Shown here: positions 56,874-64,000 of the stretch, one piece after another
Numbering within the stretch: the first letter of the stretch is position 1
Layout of the letters: the number at the start of each line of letters is the position of its first letter
Assembly: GCF_900112685.1 (NCBI RefSeq)
Contig: NZ_FOMS01000005.1
Span: 124,001 to 188,000, forward strand
DNA from: Roseivivax sediminis
GTDB lineage: Bacteria; Pseudomonadota; Alphaproteobacteria; Rhodobacterales; Rhodobacteraceae
Length of the DNA: 64,000 nucleotides
Reading direction: 5' to 3'
Notes under the pieces: generated by a model
Database searches by the model: none
Told to the model about the DNA's origin: nothing
Seen by the model: only the letters and a program-made list of their open reading frames with translations
Made by a program: the position numbers and the translations under genes

Positions 56874-58324
56874 TCGGCCGGCACCATGGCGGGGGTTGCG
56901 CGGGGCTCGCCGGTGGTCAGCAGACGGTCGATCAGCGGACGGCGCAGCCAGCCCAGCATCAGGCCCATGAAGAAGAACATCGTCGCGGCGATGCCGGCCG
57001 CGAGCGCCAGCTTGCGCTTGGGCGAGGACGGCTCGGTCGGCAGCGCCGGATCTTCCAGCACCTGCACCAGCGGATAGGAAGCATACAGGTCCGTCTTGGT
57101 GGTCTGGCTGCGCGCCATGGCAGAGGCGAAGACGGCCTCGGCCACCTCGAAATCGCGGCTGAGATCCTCGAGCCGCGCCGCAGGCTCCAGAAGCGCGATG
57201 CGCTGCGCCTCGGCGGCGTCAAGACGGGTGGTCATGGCGGCGTGTTCTGCGGCGAGGCCGGCGCGCTCGGCCTCGAGCGTGACGAGCTTGGACAGAAGGT
57301 CGGCACGGCTGCCCACATGGCTGAGGTCGAGCCCGTCCAGCGCGTCGCCCGACAGGCCGGTCAGGCGGGCGGCGCGGACGGTGGCCTCGGATGCGGCGGC
57401 GGCATGGGCGGTGCGCGCGGCGCGCACCTTCGGATGGTTTTCCCCGAACCGGCCGCGCGCCTCGCTGAGAAGCGCCGCCTGCTCCGACATCGCCGCGGCC
57501 AGCGCGCCGAACTCGGTGTCGGCGTGAAGCCGCAGGGCCGCGGCCGCGAGCGGCGGCGTGGTGCCGAGCGCCTGCTGGAGCGCCGTCACCGCCTCGGTCT
57601 TCTCGTCGAGCGTCGCGGTCAGGTCCGAGACACGCTCGCGCAGCGCGTCGGTCTCGGCCACCAGCGTGTCGAACTGCTCGGCGGAGATGAGGCCCGTTTC
57701 GCGCTGGAGGCGCGCGATCTCCTCCCGGGTGGCGAGCACCGACTGGCGGTATTCCTCGATCGCCTCGCCGGCGCCGGTCTCGCGGATCGACGCCTCGTCG
57801 GCGCGCAGCGCCTCGATCTCCGAGAAGAAGGCGGAGAGGAGCGCATCGCCTCGCGCCTTGGCATCCTCGGGCGAGTTGCCGACCATGCTGACATGGATGA
57901 GCCCGGTCTGATCGACCAGTTCCACCCGCGGCTGGCCGAAATCGCGCGGGTGCATGTCCAGCGTTTCCGCCGCGGCGCCGAGGATCCGCTCTGCCCCGAT
58001 CAGGCGCTTGTAGGTCTCCGTCGGGCTGACGGAGGAATTGGCATAGGGCGAATTGGAAAACGACGAGGCCTGCCCGATCCGGTCGAGGTTGACCGAGGCC
58101 GAGGCACCCGCACCCGGCAGGATCAGCGACAGCCCGGAGGTGTAGCGCAGCGGCGCGGTCTCCAGGTAACTCATGATCGGCGTCCAGATGCAGACCGCAC
58201 CGATCGCGAAGAGCCCGGCATAACGGGGCATGCGGCCGAGATCGGCCACGCGGCCCCCCCGCAGTAGGCGCAGGGCGGACAGCTGGCGGAACGGCAGGCG
58301 GACAAGGCGCGGGATTGGGATCAT
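56870..58324 (-). CDS. Polysaccharide co-polymerase / chain-length determinant (Wzz/GumC type, no kinase)
   Basis: Two membrane helices (about 33-52 and 440-460) flank a ~380-residue periplasmic region rich in heptad-like coiled coil (DTLVAETDALRERVSDLTATLDE, split; AAMTTRLDAAEAQRIALLE). The Pro-rich lead into helix two (LPTEPSSPKRKLALAAGI) is the family hallmark. Such proteins set the chain length of exported polysaccharide together with a Wzy polymerase. A tyrosine-kinase domain is absent, so export control by phosphorylation would need another protein. A perfect CTATCCG-GG-CGGATAG palindrome lies 93 bp upstream. Confidence 0.87.
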   Translation of the reverse strand: MIPIPRLVRLPFRQLSALRLLRGGRVADLGRMPRYAGLFAIGAVCIWTPIMSYLETAPLRYTSGLSLILPGAGASASVNLDRIGQASSFSNSPYANSSVSPTETYKRLIGAERILGAAAETLDMHPRDFGQPRVELVDQTGLIHVSMVGNSPEDAKARGDALLSAFFSEIEALRADEASIRETGAGEAIEEYRQSVLATREEIARLQRETGLISAEQFDTLVAETDALRERVSDLTATLDEKTEAVTALQQALGTTPPLAAAALRLHADTEFGALAAAMSEQAALLSEARGRFGENHPKVRAARTAHAAAASEATVRAARLTGLSGDALDGLDLSHVGSRADLLSKLVTLEAERAGLAAEHAAMTTRLDAAEAQRIALLEPAARLEDLSRDFEVAEAVFASAMARSQTTKTDLYASYPLVQVLEDPALPTEPSSPKRKLALAAGIAATMFFFMGLMLGWLRRPLIDRLLTTGEPRATPAMVPAE

Positions 58325-58416
58325 GGCGGGTCTCCTTCGCGGTCCGTCATAGCCGCGAAGAGTGCGGCCCGCGCGGAGGCCGGCGGATACCCGTGGGGAG
58401 GGTTCGGAGAGTGGGG

Positions 58417-58432
58417 CTATCCGGGCGGATAG
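58417..58432. promoter_or_regulatory. CTATCCG/CGGATAG palindrome upstream of the polysaccharide operon
   Basis: CTATCCG-GG-CGGATAG is a perfect 7-bp dyad 93 bp upstream of the chain-length gene. A further half-site CGGATACCC lies nearer that gene at 58384. A near-copy follows the sugar-transferase fusion gene. Candidate operator for the neighbouring LuxR-type regulator. Confidence 0.55.
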
Positions 58433-58484
58433 GATGCGGAGGGCCCGGCGCGTCGTCCGAGCAGTTCCGCGGGTGGAGACGGCA

Positions 58485-58546
58485 GGAGCGAGGGGCCGGC
58501 CCCTCGCGCTCCCCGGAGTATTTGCGGCCCAAAGAAGCAGGGGCGG
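58485..58546 (+). repeat. Dispersed stem-loop repeat, copy F
   Basis: The stem GAGCGAGGGGC / GCCCCTCGCGCTC is followed by CCGGAGTATTT, GGCCCAAAGAAG and CAGGGGC. It lies between the LuxR regulator and the chain-length gene, opposite to the direction of both, the only copy not aligned with its upstream gene. Confidence 0.85.
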
Positions 58547-58613
58547 GCGCGCTGTGGAGAGAGATCGCGCGGCCCGGACCGGGACCGTCAGCCGCGCCGA
58601 GAGGTTGCAGGGA

Positions 58614-59336
58614 TCAGAAGAGGCCGGCTTCCTTGGCGATGATCGCCGCCTGGGTGCGGTTGGACGCGCCGATCTTGCGATAGAGCGTCTTGACGTGCAG
58701 CTTCACCGTCGGCTCGCGGATGTCGAGATCGCGGGCGATCTCCTTGTTCGACTTGCCGAGCGTGAGGCCTTCGAGCACTTCGAGCTCGCGCCGCGAGAGC
58801 GTCTTGGCCAGGGCGTTCTCGGGCGCGTCCGGTTCGCGCGCGCGCATGAAGTCCAGCGGCGCGTATTGCTCGCCCATCGCCATGAAACGCACCGCGTTCA
58901 CAAGACTCCGCGCCGGCAGGGTCTTGGGCAGGAACCCGGCCGCGCCGACCGCGAGCGCCTCCTCCGCGACCTCGCGGTTCGCGGTCCCCGAGATCAGCGC
59001 GACGCGGTGGCGGCCCGGCAGGGCCATCACCTTGCGCAGCCCCTCGAGCCCGTCCATGCCGGGCATCGAGAAGTCGAGAAGGACGAGATCGAAAGGCGTG
59101 CCCGCCTCGATCAGTCGCAGGGCGCCGCCGAGGTCGGCCGCGGTCTCCGTCGTGATGCCGCCCTCGTTCTCGAGATACAGAACGACCGTATCGCGAACGA
59201 GGTCGTGGTCATCGGCAATCAGGATACGCAAGCTCTGTCCTCCGGCCGCCGCAAGTCGCCGCGCCGGCCCCTCGGGGGCCGTCTGCCGCGATCCTTCTGC
59301 GCGCAAGGGCGCTGTTTCCAAACGGTTGGTCTGCAT
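58614..59336 (-). CDS. LuxR/NarL-family response regulator
   Basis: A receiver domain (ILIADDHDLVRDT; phosphorylated Asp 88 in LVLLDFSMPGMDG; Lys in FLPKTLPA) is joined to a C-terminal LuxR HTH (LSRRELEVLEGLTLGKSNKE split, IREPTVKLHVKTLYRKIGA). No kinase is adjacent; the hybrid kinase at 61.7 kb has its own receiver but could be the partner. The start is uncertain: ATG 59336 gives 240 residues, while TTG 59231 has an ideal GGAGG seven bases upstream and would start just before the receiver. It lies between polysaccharide genes whose upstream regions share a palindrome, so it probably controls them. Confidence 0.88.
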   Translation of the reverse strand: MQTNRLETAPLRAEGSRQTAPEGPARRLAAAGGQSLRILIADDHDLVRDTVVLYLENEGGITTETAADLGGALRLIEAGTPFDLVLLDFSMPGMDGLEGLRKVMALPGRHRVALISGTANREVAEEALAVGAAGFLPKTLPARSLVNAVRFMAMGEQYAPLDFMRAREPDAPENALAKTLSRRELEVLEGLTLGKSNKEIARDLDIREPTVKLHVKTLYRKIGASNRTQAAIIAKEAGLF

Positions 59337-59673
59337 CTCGGTCCATCGCCTCGCCTTGTCGTTGTGTCAAGTCAACACCGTGAACGTGGCGAGAGAAGGG
59401 CATCCGCGCGTGATGTCCATCCGTCGCACGGACAGGTCGCGGTGCCCGTTCGGACAGGGGCGCGCGCCGTTCGGGCCATGGCGCGCCCCGTTCTCCCCGG
59501 ACCGGTGTCCCCATCGGGGCGGACACCTCTCCCGCGGCGGCGGGCCGCCCCGCCGGACGGGCAGCCGCTCACCCGGCGGGGCGCGCGCGCTCGCCGGGCG
59601 GGACGTGGCGCGGCACAGGCCAGGCGGGGCAAATCCGGTGCAACGACAGCCCTTTGCGCCAGGAGACGCCCCG
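59337..59673. other. Gene-free divergent region with CGGACAG repeats
   Basis: No gene is visible between the divergent LuxR and sugar-transferase genes. CGGACAGG occurs at 59429-59436 and 59451-59458, exactly 22 bp apart (two helical turns), the second preceded by CCCGTT as in the palindromes at 58417 and 61104. The rest is very GC-rich. Confidence 0.45.
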
Positions 59674-61083
59674 ATGAGCTACGCCTACCCGATCACCGCC
59701 GGCCAGCCGGTCCACCCTGCCCCGACCGCCGCCGCCGCACCGGCGCCGCGGGCGCTACGGACCCTGCCTCTTTTCGGCCTCGACGTCGTGTCGGCGCCGG
59801 CCGCGGCCGTGCTCGACCGCCTGATGCAACCGGGTGCCCGGGCGCGGGTCGCCTTTCTCAATGCCCATTGCGCCAATGTCGCGGCGCGGGACGCGGCCTA
59901 TCACGACGCGCTCGCCACCGCCGACATGGTGCTGCCGGACGGTGTCGGCGTGGAGATCGCCGCTCGCCTCACAGGCGACAACATCACGGAGAATCTGAAC
60001 GGGACCGATTTCACGCCGAAGCTGATGGCACGGGCCGCCGCACGCGGGCTGAGCGTCTACCTGCTGGGTGGCCGGCCTGGCGTGGCCGACGCGGCGGCGC
60101 GGCGGCTCTGCCTCGACCACCCAGGGCTGCGCGTCGTCGGCACGCGGGACGGGTACGAGGGCCTGGCCGACTCCGCCGCCGCCATCGCCGCGATCAACGC
60201 GGCGCGGCCCGACATCCTGCTCGTCGCGCTCGGCGTGCCGATGCAGGACCGCTGGCTGGCCGACAACGCCCGCCGGCTGGGCGCCCGGATCACCATGGGG
60301 GTCGGCGCCCTGTTCGATTTCCTGGCGGGCCGCGTGGCGCGGGCGCCGCAGATCGTGCGGCGCGCGCGCGCCGAATGGGCCTGGCGCCTGGCGATGGAGC
60401 CGCGGCGCATGGCTGGCCGCTACCTGGTCGGCAACGCGACCTTCCTGGCGCGGGCCGCCCGGGCCGCTATCGCCGAACTCGACCGTGTCGCGGCGACGCG
60501 CCGGGCGCTCGACCTGACGCTCGCCGGCGGCGCGCTTCTGCTGCTGTTGCCGGTCGCCCTGCTTCTCGCCGCGGCGATCCGGATCGACAGCCGCGGCCCG
60601 GTCCTGTTCTGCCAGACGCGGATCGGCAAGGACGGCGTGCCCTTCCGGCTCTACAAATTCCGGTCCATGCACGTGGACGCAGAGGCACGGCGCGCCGCGC
60701 TGCTGGCCCAATCCGACCGCGCCGGCGTGTGCTTCAAGTCGCGCAACGATCCGCGGGTGACGCGGATCGGCCGGCTGCTGCGCCGGTTCTCGATCGACGA
60801 ACTGCCGCAGATCCTCAACATCGTGCGCGGCGAGATGTCGATCGTCGGTCCGCGCCCGGCCCTGCCGCAGGAGGTAGAGGCCTATCCCGCGCGGGCGCTC
60901 GGCCGCCTGGCCGTCAAGCCGGGGCTCACCGGCATCTGGCAGGTCTCCGGCCGGGCCGAGATCGGCTTCGACAAGATGATCGACATGGATCTCGCCTATG
61001 CCCGCTCGCGTTCCGTCCTTCTCGACCTGGTGTTGATCGCACTGACATTCCGGGCCGTCATCGGCGGGCGCGGCGCGTATTGA
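59674..61083 (+). CDS. Fusion of WecG/TagA-type glycosyltransferase (GT26) and bacterial sugar transferase
   Basis: Residues ~31-245 are a GT26 domain (FLNAHCANVAARD, MVLPDGVGVEIAARL, NGTDFTPKLM, LLGGRPGVAD, ALGVPMQDRW). After a hydrophobic segment (~281-302) residues ~303-469 are a polyprenyl-phosphate sugar-phosphotransferase (FRLYKFRSMH, FSIDELPQILNIVRGEMSIVG in two parts, GPRPALP, KPGLTGIWQVSGR). The second domain would load the first sugar phosphate onto undecaprenyl phosphate and the first would add the next sugar, so one polypeptide could start repeat-unit synthesis. ATG 59674 follows AGGAGA. Confidence 0.92.
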   Translation: MSYAYPITAGQPVHPAPTAAAAPAPRALRTLPLFGLDVVSAPAAAVLDRLMQPGARARVAFLNAHCANVAARDAAYHDALATADMVLPDGVGVEIAARLTGDNITENLNGTDFTPKLMARAAARGLSVYLLGGRPGVADAAARRLCLDHPGLRVVGTRDGYEGLADSAAAIAAINAARPDILLVALGVPMQDRWLADNARRLGARITMGVGALFDFLAGRVARAPQIVRRARAEWAWRLAMEPRRMAGRYLVGNATFLARAARAAIAELDRVAATRRALDLTLAGGALLLLLPVALLLAAAIRIDSRGPVLFCQTRIGKDGVPFRLYKFRSMHVDAEARRAALLAQSDRAGVCFKSRNDPRVTRIGRLLRRFSIDELPQILNIVRGEMSIVGPRPALPQEVEAYPARALGRLAVKPGLTGIWQVSGRAEIGFDKMIDMDLAYARSRSVLLDLVLIALTFRAVIGGRGAY

Positions 61084-61103
61084 CCCCCTCCTGGACGGGC
61101 CGC

Positions 61104-61119
61104 CTACCCGAACGGATAG
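61104..61119. promoter_or_regulatory. CTACCCG/CGGATAG near-palindrome
   Basis: CTACCCG-AA-CGGATAG differs in one base from a perfect copy of the site at 58417 and is again followed by CGGATACCC (61131-61139). It lies 102 bp upstream of the molybdopterin-fold gene and 21 bp after the fusion gene. Confidence 0.5.
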
Positions 61120-61205
61120 GTCCGACCCTCCGGATACCCATCTGCGAAACACGTCCCGATTGTGCCATGAAACCCCTGCCAACGCCTGATGAGAAGCCCG
61201 AGCCC

Positions 61206-61706
61206 ATGACCCCGATTCGCCTTGCCCTGACCCTCCTCTTCGCCGCGCCCGCCGCCCTGGCACAGGATCTGCCGGCGCCCGACGCCGACCCGCTGCTGAC
61301 CGTGAGCGGAGAGATCGGCTGCACCAACGACGGCGACTCGGCGGTCTTCGACCGGGCCATGCTCGAGTCGATGAATCCCGTGACGATCGAGACCGAGACG
61401 ATCTGGACCGACGGCGTGCAGAGCTTCACCGGCGTACCTCTGGGCGAGATCCTGTCGGCCGCCTGCGCCGAGGGCAGCGCGATCCAGGCCACCGCGATCA
61501 ACGACTACGCCGTCGAGATCCCGCGCGCCGACTGGGAGCGCGAGGGCCCCGTCGTCGCCTACCTGAACAACGGCGAGCCGATGTCGGTGCGCGACAAGGG
61601 GCCGCTCTGGATCGTGTACCCATACGATTCCGAGCCCGAGTTCCAGTCCGAGGTGACCTATTCGCGCAGCATCTGGCAACTGGACCGCATCGTCGTGACC
61701 GAGTAA
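61206..61706 (+). CDS. Periplasmic molybdopterin-binding-fold protein (SUOX/YedY-like, small)
   Basis: A signal peptide (TPIRLALTLLFAAPAALAQ) precedes a ~147-residue domain of the oxidoreductase molybdopterin-binding fold (LLTVSGEIGCTND, FTGVPLGEILSAA, AINDYAVEIPRADW, VRDKGPLWIVYPYDSEPE). The Cys that holds molybdenum in SUOX/YedY is not visible in its usual context, so it may not be an enzyme. The next gene, 12 bp on, is a membrane hybrid kinase, which suggests a sensory ligand-binding role. ATG 61206 is placed by the signal peptide; ATG 61167 is an alternative. A shared palindrome lies upstream. Confidence 0.8.
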   Translation: MTPIRLALTLLFAAPAALAQDLPAPDADPLLTVSGEIGCTNDGDSAVFDRAMLESMNPVTIETETIWTDGVQSFTGVPLGEILSAACAEGSAIQATAINDYAVEIPRADWEREGPVVAYLNNGEPMSVRDKGPLWIVYPYDSEPEFQSEVTYSRSIWQLDRIVVTE

Positions 61707-61718
61707 CCGGGTCGCGCA

Positions 61719-64000
61719 ATGCGCGACGACACGACCGCCGATTCCCCCCAGGGGACAGAGCGCTACCCGCACTGGCGGCGCACGCGCATGGCCCCCGCCA
61801 TCGCCGCACTACTGGTCTGCGCCGGCCTCGTCATCGGCATCGGGGTACTGCTGGACCGCCAGATCGAGGCCTTCTCGACGGCCAATTCCGACAACCTGCA
61901 ATGGACCCTCGCGCAGACCGAGGTGGAATACCTGCGCTTCCGGCTGTCCCTCGCCGAGGCCCAGCGCGACCCCGAGCCCGGCGCCCTCGCCCGGGTGCGG
62001 CGCAGCTTCGACATTTTCTACAGCCGCTTGAACACGCTGTCGGAAGCCGAGGCCTTCCGGGCCCTGCGCGACGTGCCCGACTACGAAGGCCCTCGCACCC
62101 GGGTCTTTGAATTCCTCGACGGCGCGGTGCCGCTGATCGACGGTTCAGATGAGAGGCTGCGCGCCGGGCTCGACGAGCTGAAGCAGGACGCGCTGGCCGC
62201 GCAGGAACCGTTGCGCGCACTGACGCTGGAGGGACTCTCCGCCTTCGCGGAGGTGGCGGACGACCGGCGCACGGAACTGGTTCGGGTGCTCGGCCTTCTC
62301 GGGCTCGTGCTCGCGGCGCTCTTTGCCGGGCTCGTCTTCCTCGCGGTCTTTCTCTACCGGCTCGTGAACCTTGCCGAGGACCGGGAGCGCGATGTCACGC
62401 GGGGCGCAGTGCGCACCCGCGCGATCGTCGAAACCTCGCTCGACGGTATTTTCGTGCTCGACGGCGAAGGGATGATCGAGGAAGTGAACATGGCCGGCCG
62501 CGCGATCTTCGGGCTCGGTCCGGAAGAGGGTATCGGGCTTCAGATCACCAGCCTGTTCCCGCCAGAGGCGCAAGAGGCTCTGCGCGACGGACCGTTCGGG
62601 TTCCTGACCGGCGATGCCGCCCGGTCGGTGCCGCCGCAATCGCGCCGTTTCGAATCGCCGGCCCGCGACATGGTGGGCCGCACCTTCCCCGCCGAGATCT
62701 CGGTCGGCCGCGCGGACACCGAGGGCGCGCCGGTCCACATCGCCTATATTCGCGACATCTCGCGCCGCAAGGCGGCCGAACAGGGCCTGACCGAGGCGCG
62801 CGACCGGGCCCTCGCCGGAGAGCGCGCCAAAGCCGAGTTTCTCGCGGTGATGAGTCACGAGATGCGCACGCCGCTGAACGGGCTGCTCGGTTCCATGCAG
62901 TTGATGCGCGATCATGCGACGACGGAGCGGCAAAGCGAGCTTCTGGACCGGATGCAAAGCTCCGGCCGGATGCTGCTGGGTCTCGTCAACGACGTGCTGG
63001 ACCTGTCCAAGTACGAGGCCGGCAAGATGGAGGCGGAGCGCCGCCCGCTCTCCGTGGAACGGTTGCTGGACGGCGTGGTCGAGACCATCGCGCCCCTCGC
63101 CGCGGCGAACGGCGACACCCTGGCATGGGAATGGATCGGTCCCCCGCACGATGGCTGCACCGGCGACGCCAGGCGACTTCGGCAGGTACTTCTCAACCTC
63201 GCGGGCAATGCGGTGAAGTTCACGCGCGGCGGCGAGGTCACGATCGAGGTCGAGGCGCTGGGCGATGGCGACATGGTGGAGTTCCGCGTTATCGACACCG
63301 GCATCGGTATCGCGGAAGAGGACGTCGAACGGATCTTCCTCGATTTCGAGACGCTCGATTCGTCCTATGCCCGCGCCGCCGGCGGCACCGGGCTCGGACT
63401 CGGGATCGCGCGGCGGCTCGCCCGGCTGATGGGCGGAGACATCGGCGCCGAAAGCGAACCGGGCGAAGGAAGCCTGTTCTGGCTGCGCGTACCGCTCCTT
63501 TGCGGCGACGCCGATGCCGCAGGTGAGCATGCGGATGCCGCCGGCCCGGCGCGGCCGGCCTCCCCGCTCGACCTGTTGCTGGTGGAGGACAACCCGATCA
63601 ACCGCGCCGTCGCGCGCGAGATGCTCGAGGCGGACGGACATAAGGTGACGGAGGCCGAGGACGGCCGCGCCGGTGTCCACCGGGCCGCCACGCGGCGCTT
63701 CGACGCCATCCTGATGGACGTCTCGATGCCCGTCATGGACGGGCTGGAGGCAGCGCGCGTCATCCGCGACGGGGCCGGCCCTTGCCGCGACGTACCGATC
63801 CTCGCTGTCACCGCACATGCCCTGCCCGAGGAGATCGCCGGCTTCCACGCCGCCGGCATGACCGACGTGGTGAACAAGCCCATCGACCGCGACGTGCTCG
63901 CGCGGACACTGGCCGCCGCCATTGGGACGGGTCCGGATGTCGGCCCTGCGGTGCCCCGCACGGACCGCACCGACCCTCTGGTCGACGAGGCGCATCTGCA
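61719..64000 (+). CDS. Hybrid sensor histidine kinase (partial, C-terminus cut by window)
   Basis: Residues ~25-45 and ~190-213 are membrane helices bounding a ~145-residue periplasmic sensor. A PAS domain (~232-345, IVETSLDGIFVLDGEGMIEEVN split), a HisKA domain with H380 (AVMSHEMRTPLNG), an ATPase domain (NLAGNAVKFT, DTGIGIAEED, GGTGLGLGIARRL) and a receiver (LLLVEDNPINR; Asp in AILMDVSMPVMDG; Lys in VVNKPIDR) follow. An Hpt domain may lie beyond the edge. It is 12 bp after the molybdopterin-fold gene and probably senses through it. The nearest response regulator is the LuxR gene at 58.6 kb. Confidence 0.92.
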   Translation, partial: MRDDTTADSPQGTERYPHWRRTRMAPAIAALLVCAGLVIGIGVLLDRQIEAFSTANSDNLQWTLAQTEVEYLRFRLSLAEAQRDPEPGALARVRRSFDIFYSRLNTLSEAEAFRALRDVPDYEGPRTRVFEFLDGAVPLIDGSDERLRAGLDELKQDALAAQEPLRALTLEGLSAFAEVADDRRTELVRVLGLLGLVLAALFAGLVFLAVFLYRLVNLAEDRERDVTRGAVRTRAIVETSLDGIFVLDGEGMIEEVNMAGRAIFGLGPEEGIGLQITSLFPPEAQEALRDGPFGFLTGDAARSVPPQSRRFESPARDMVGRTFPAEISVGRADTEGAPVHIAYIRDISRRKAAEQGLTEARDRALAGERAKAEFLAVMSHEMRTPLNGLLGSMQLMRDHATTERQSELLDRMQSSGRMLLGLVNDVLDLSKYEAGKMEAERRPLSVERLLDGVVETIAPLAAANGDTLAWEWIGPPHDGCTGDARRLRQVLLNLAGNAVKFTRGGEVTIEVEALGDGDMVEFRVIDTGIGIAEEDVERIFLDFETLDSSYARAAGGTGLGLGIARRLARLMGGDIGAESEPGEGSLFWLRVPLLCGDADAAGEHADAAGPARPASPLDLLLVEDNPINRAVAREMLEADGHKVTEAEDGRAGVHRAATRRFDAILMDVSMPVMDGLEAARVIRDGAGPCRDVPILAVTAHALPEEIAGFHAAGMTDVVNKPIDRDVLARTLAAAIGTGPDVGPAVPRTDRTDPLVDEAHL

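Noticed and set aside
58362-61706. Plus-strand open frame of 1114 codons across the LuxR, fusion and molybdopterin genes
   Set aside because: It changes character along its length; only its last part coincides with the real molybdopterin-fold gene frame, and the rest is antisense or out of frame to genes with clear domains.

Overview
The window is GC-rich, densely packed chromosomal DNA from an alphaproteobacterium, most likely of the Rhodobacteraceae/Roseobacter group. Signs for this are a GTG-started HemA (ALA synthase), a CckA kinase with a CtrA-like box in front of it, a Mg-type HemB (DVALDPYN motif), a ChoWV/BetI choline module, separate proteins resembling MetH modules, a prfB without the programmed frameshift, and a family of stem-loop repeats that I associate from memory with this group. 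I cannot name the genus. I see no rRNA, tRNA, CRISPR array, prophage or intact insertion sequence.

Layout. 1-1967: 5' part of a large RTX calcium-binding protein, running off the edge. 2.2-5.1 kb: radical SAM protein, then a corrinoid protein, a small membrane protein and DUF1638. 5.1-6.9 kb: divergent polysaccharide deacetylase with a huge acidic linker. 7.1-11.2 kb: overlapping operon trpD-ung-trpC-moaC-moeA. 11.1-16.2 kb: guaB, an RsmB-type rRNA methyltransferase and cckA, all on the minus strand. 16.3-19.5 kb: LysR regulator divergent from an NAD-dependent epimerase, then a class III CoA-transferase. 19.8-22.9 kb: RamA/RACo-like corrinoid reactivator and a serine hydrolase. 23.1-25.7 kb: ilvBN behind a classic attenuator with its own leader peptide. 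26-32.3 kb: HTH regulator, prfB, an IS110 remnant, PBP1A and a cell-wall amidase. 32.7-38.4 kb: DsbA-like pair, ispG, a RodZ-like protein, hemA. 38.7-45.8 kb: dipeptidase, choline ABC genes with BetI, rlmE, Ppx/GppA. 46.1-49.1 kb: virulence-factor-family protein, MetF-like protein, HAD phosphatase, methyl-THF:corrinoid methyltransferase. 49.1-55.5 kb: Excalibur-type peptide, mfd, hemB, SYLF lipoprotein. 55.6-61.1 kb: exopolysaccharide block (ligase/polymerase, chain-length protein, LuxR regulator, GT26-sugar transferase fusion). 61.2-64 kb: molybdopterin-fold periplasmic protein and a hybrid histidine kinase cut by the edge.

How parts work together. Three distant loci encode what look like separated modules of cobalamin-dependent methionine synthase: the B12 carrier (3.5 kb), a reductive activator (19.8 kb) and the methyl-THF-binding methyltransferase (48.1 kb), the last next to a MetF-like protein that could supply methyl-THF. 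The homocysteine-binding part is not in the window. The choline importer and BetI fit the same methyl-group economy (choline to glycine betaine). Regulation readable from the DNA includes the ilv attenuator, a BetI dyad, a LysR-type dyad, a CtrA-like box at cckA, an FnrL-like box and a 7-7-7 dyad at hemA, and a CTATCCG/CGGATAG palindrome in the exopolysaccharide block. Six copies of an intergenic stem-loop repeat lie mostly just 3' of genes in the gene's own orientation.
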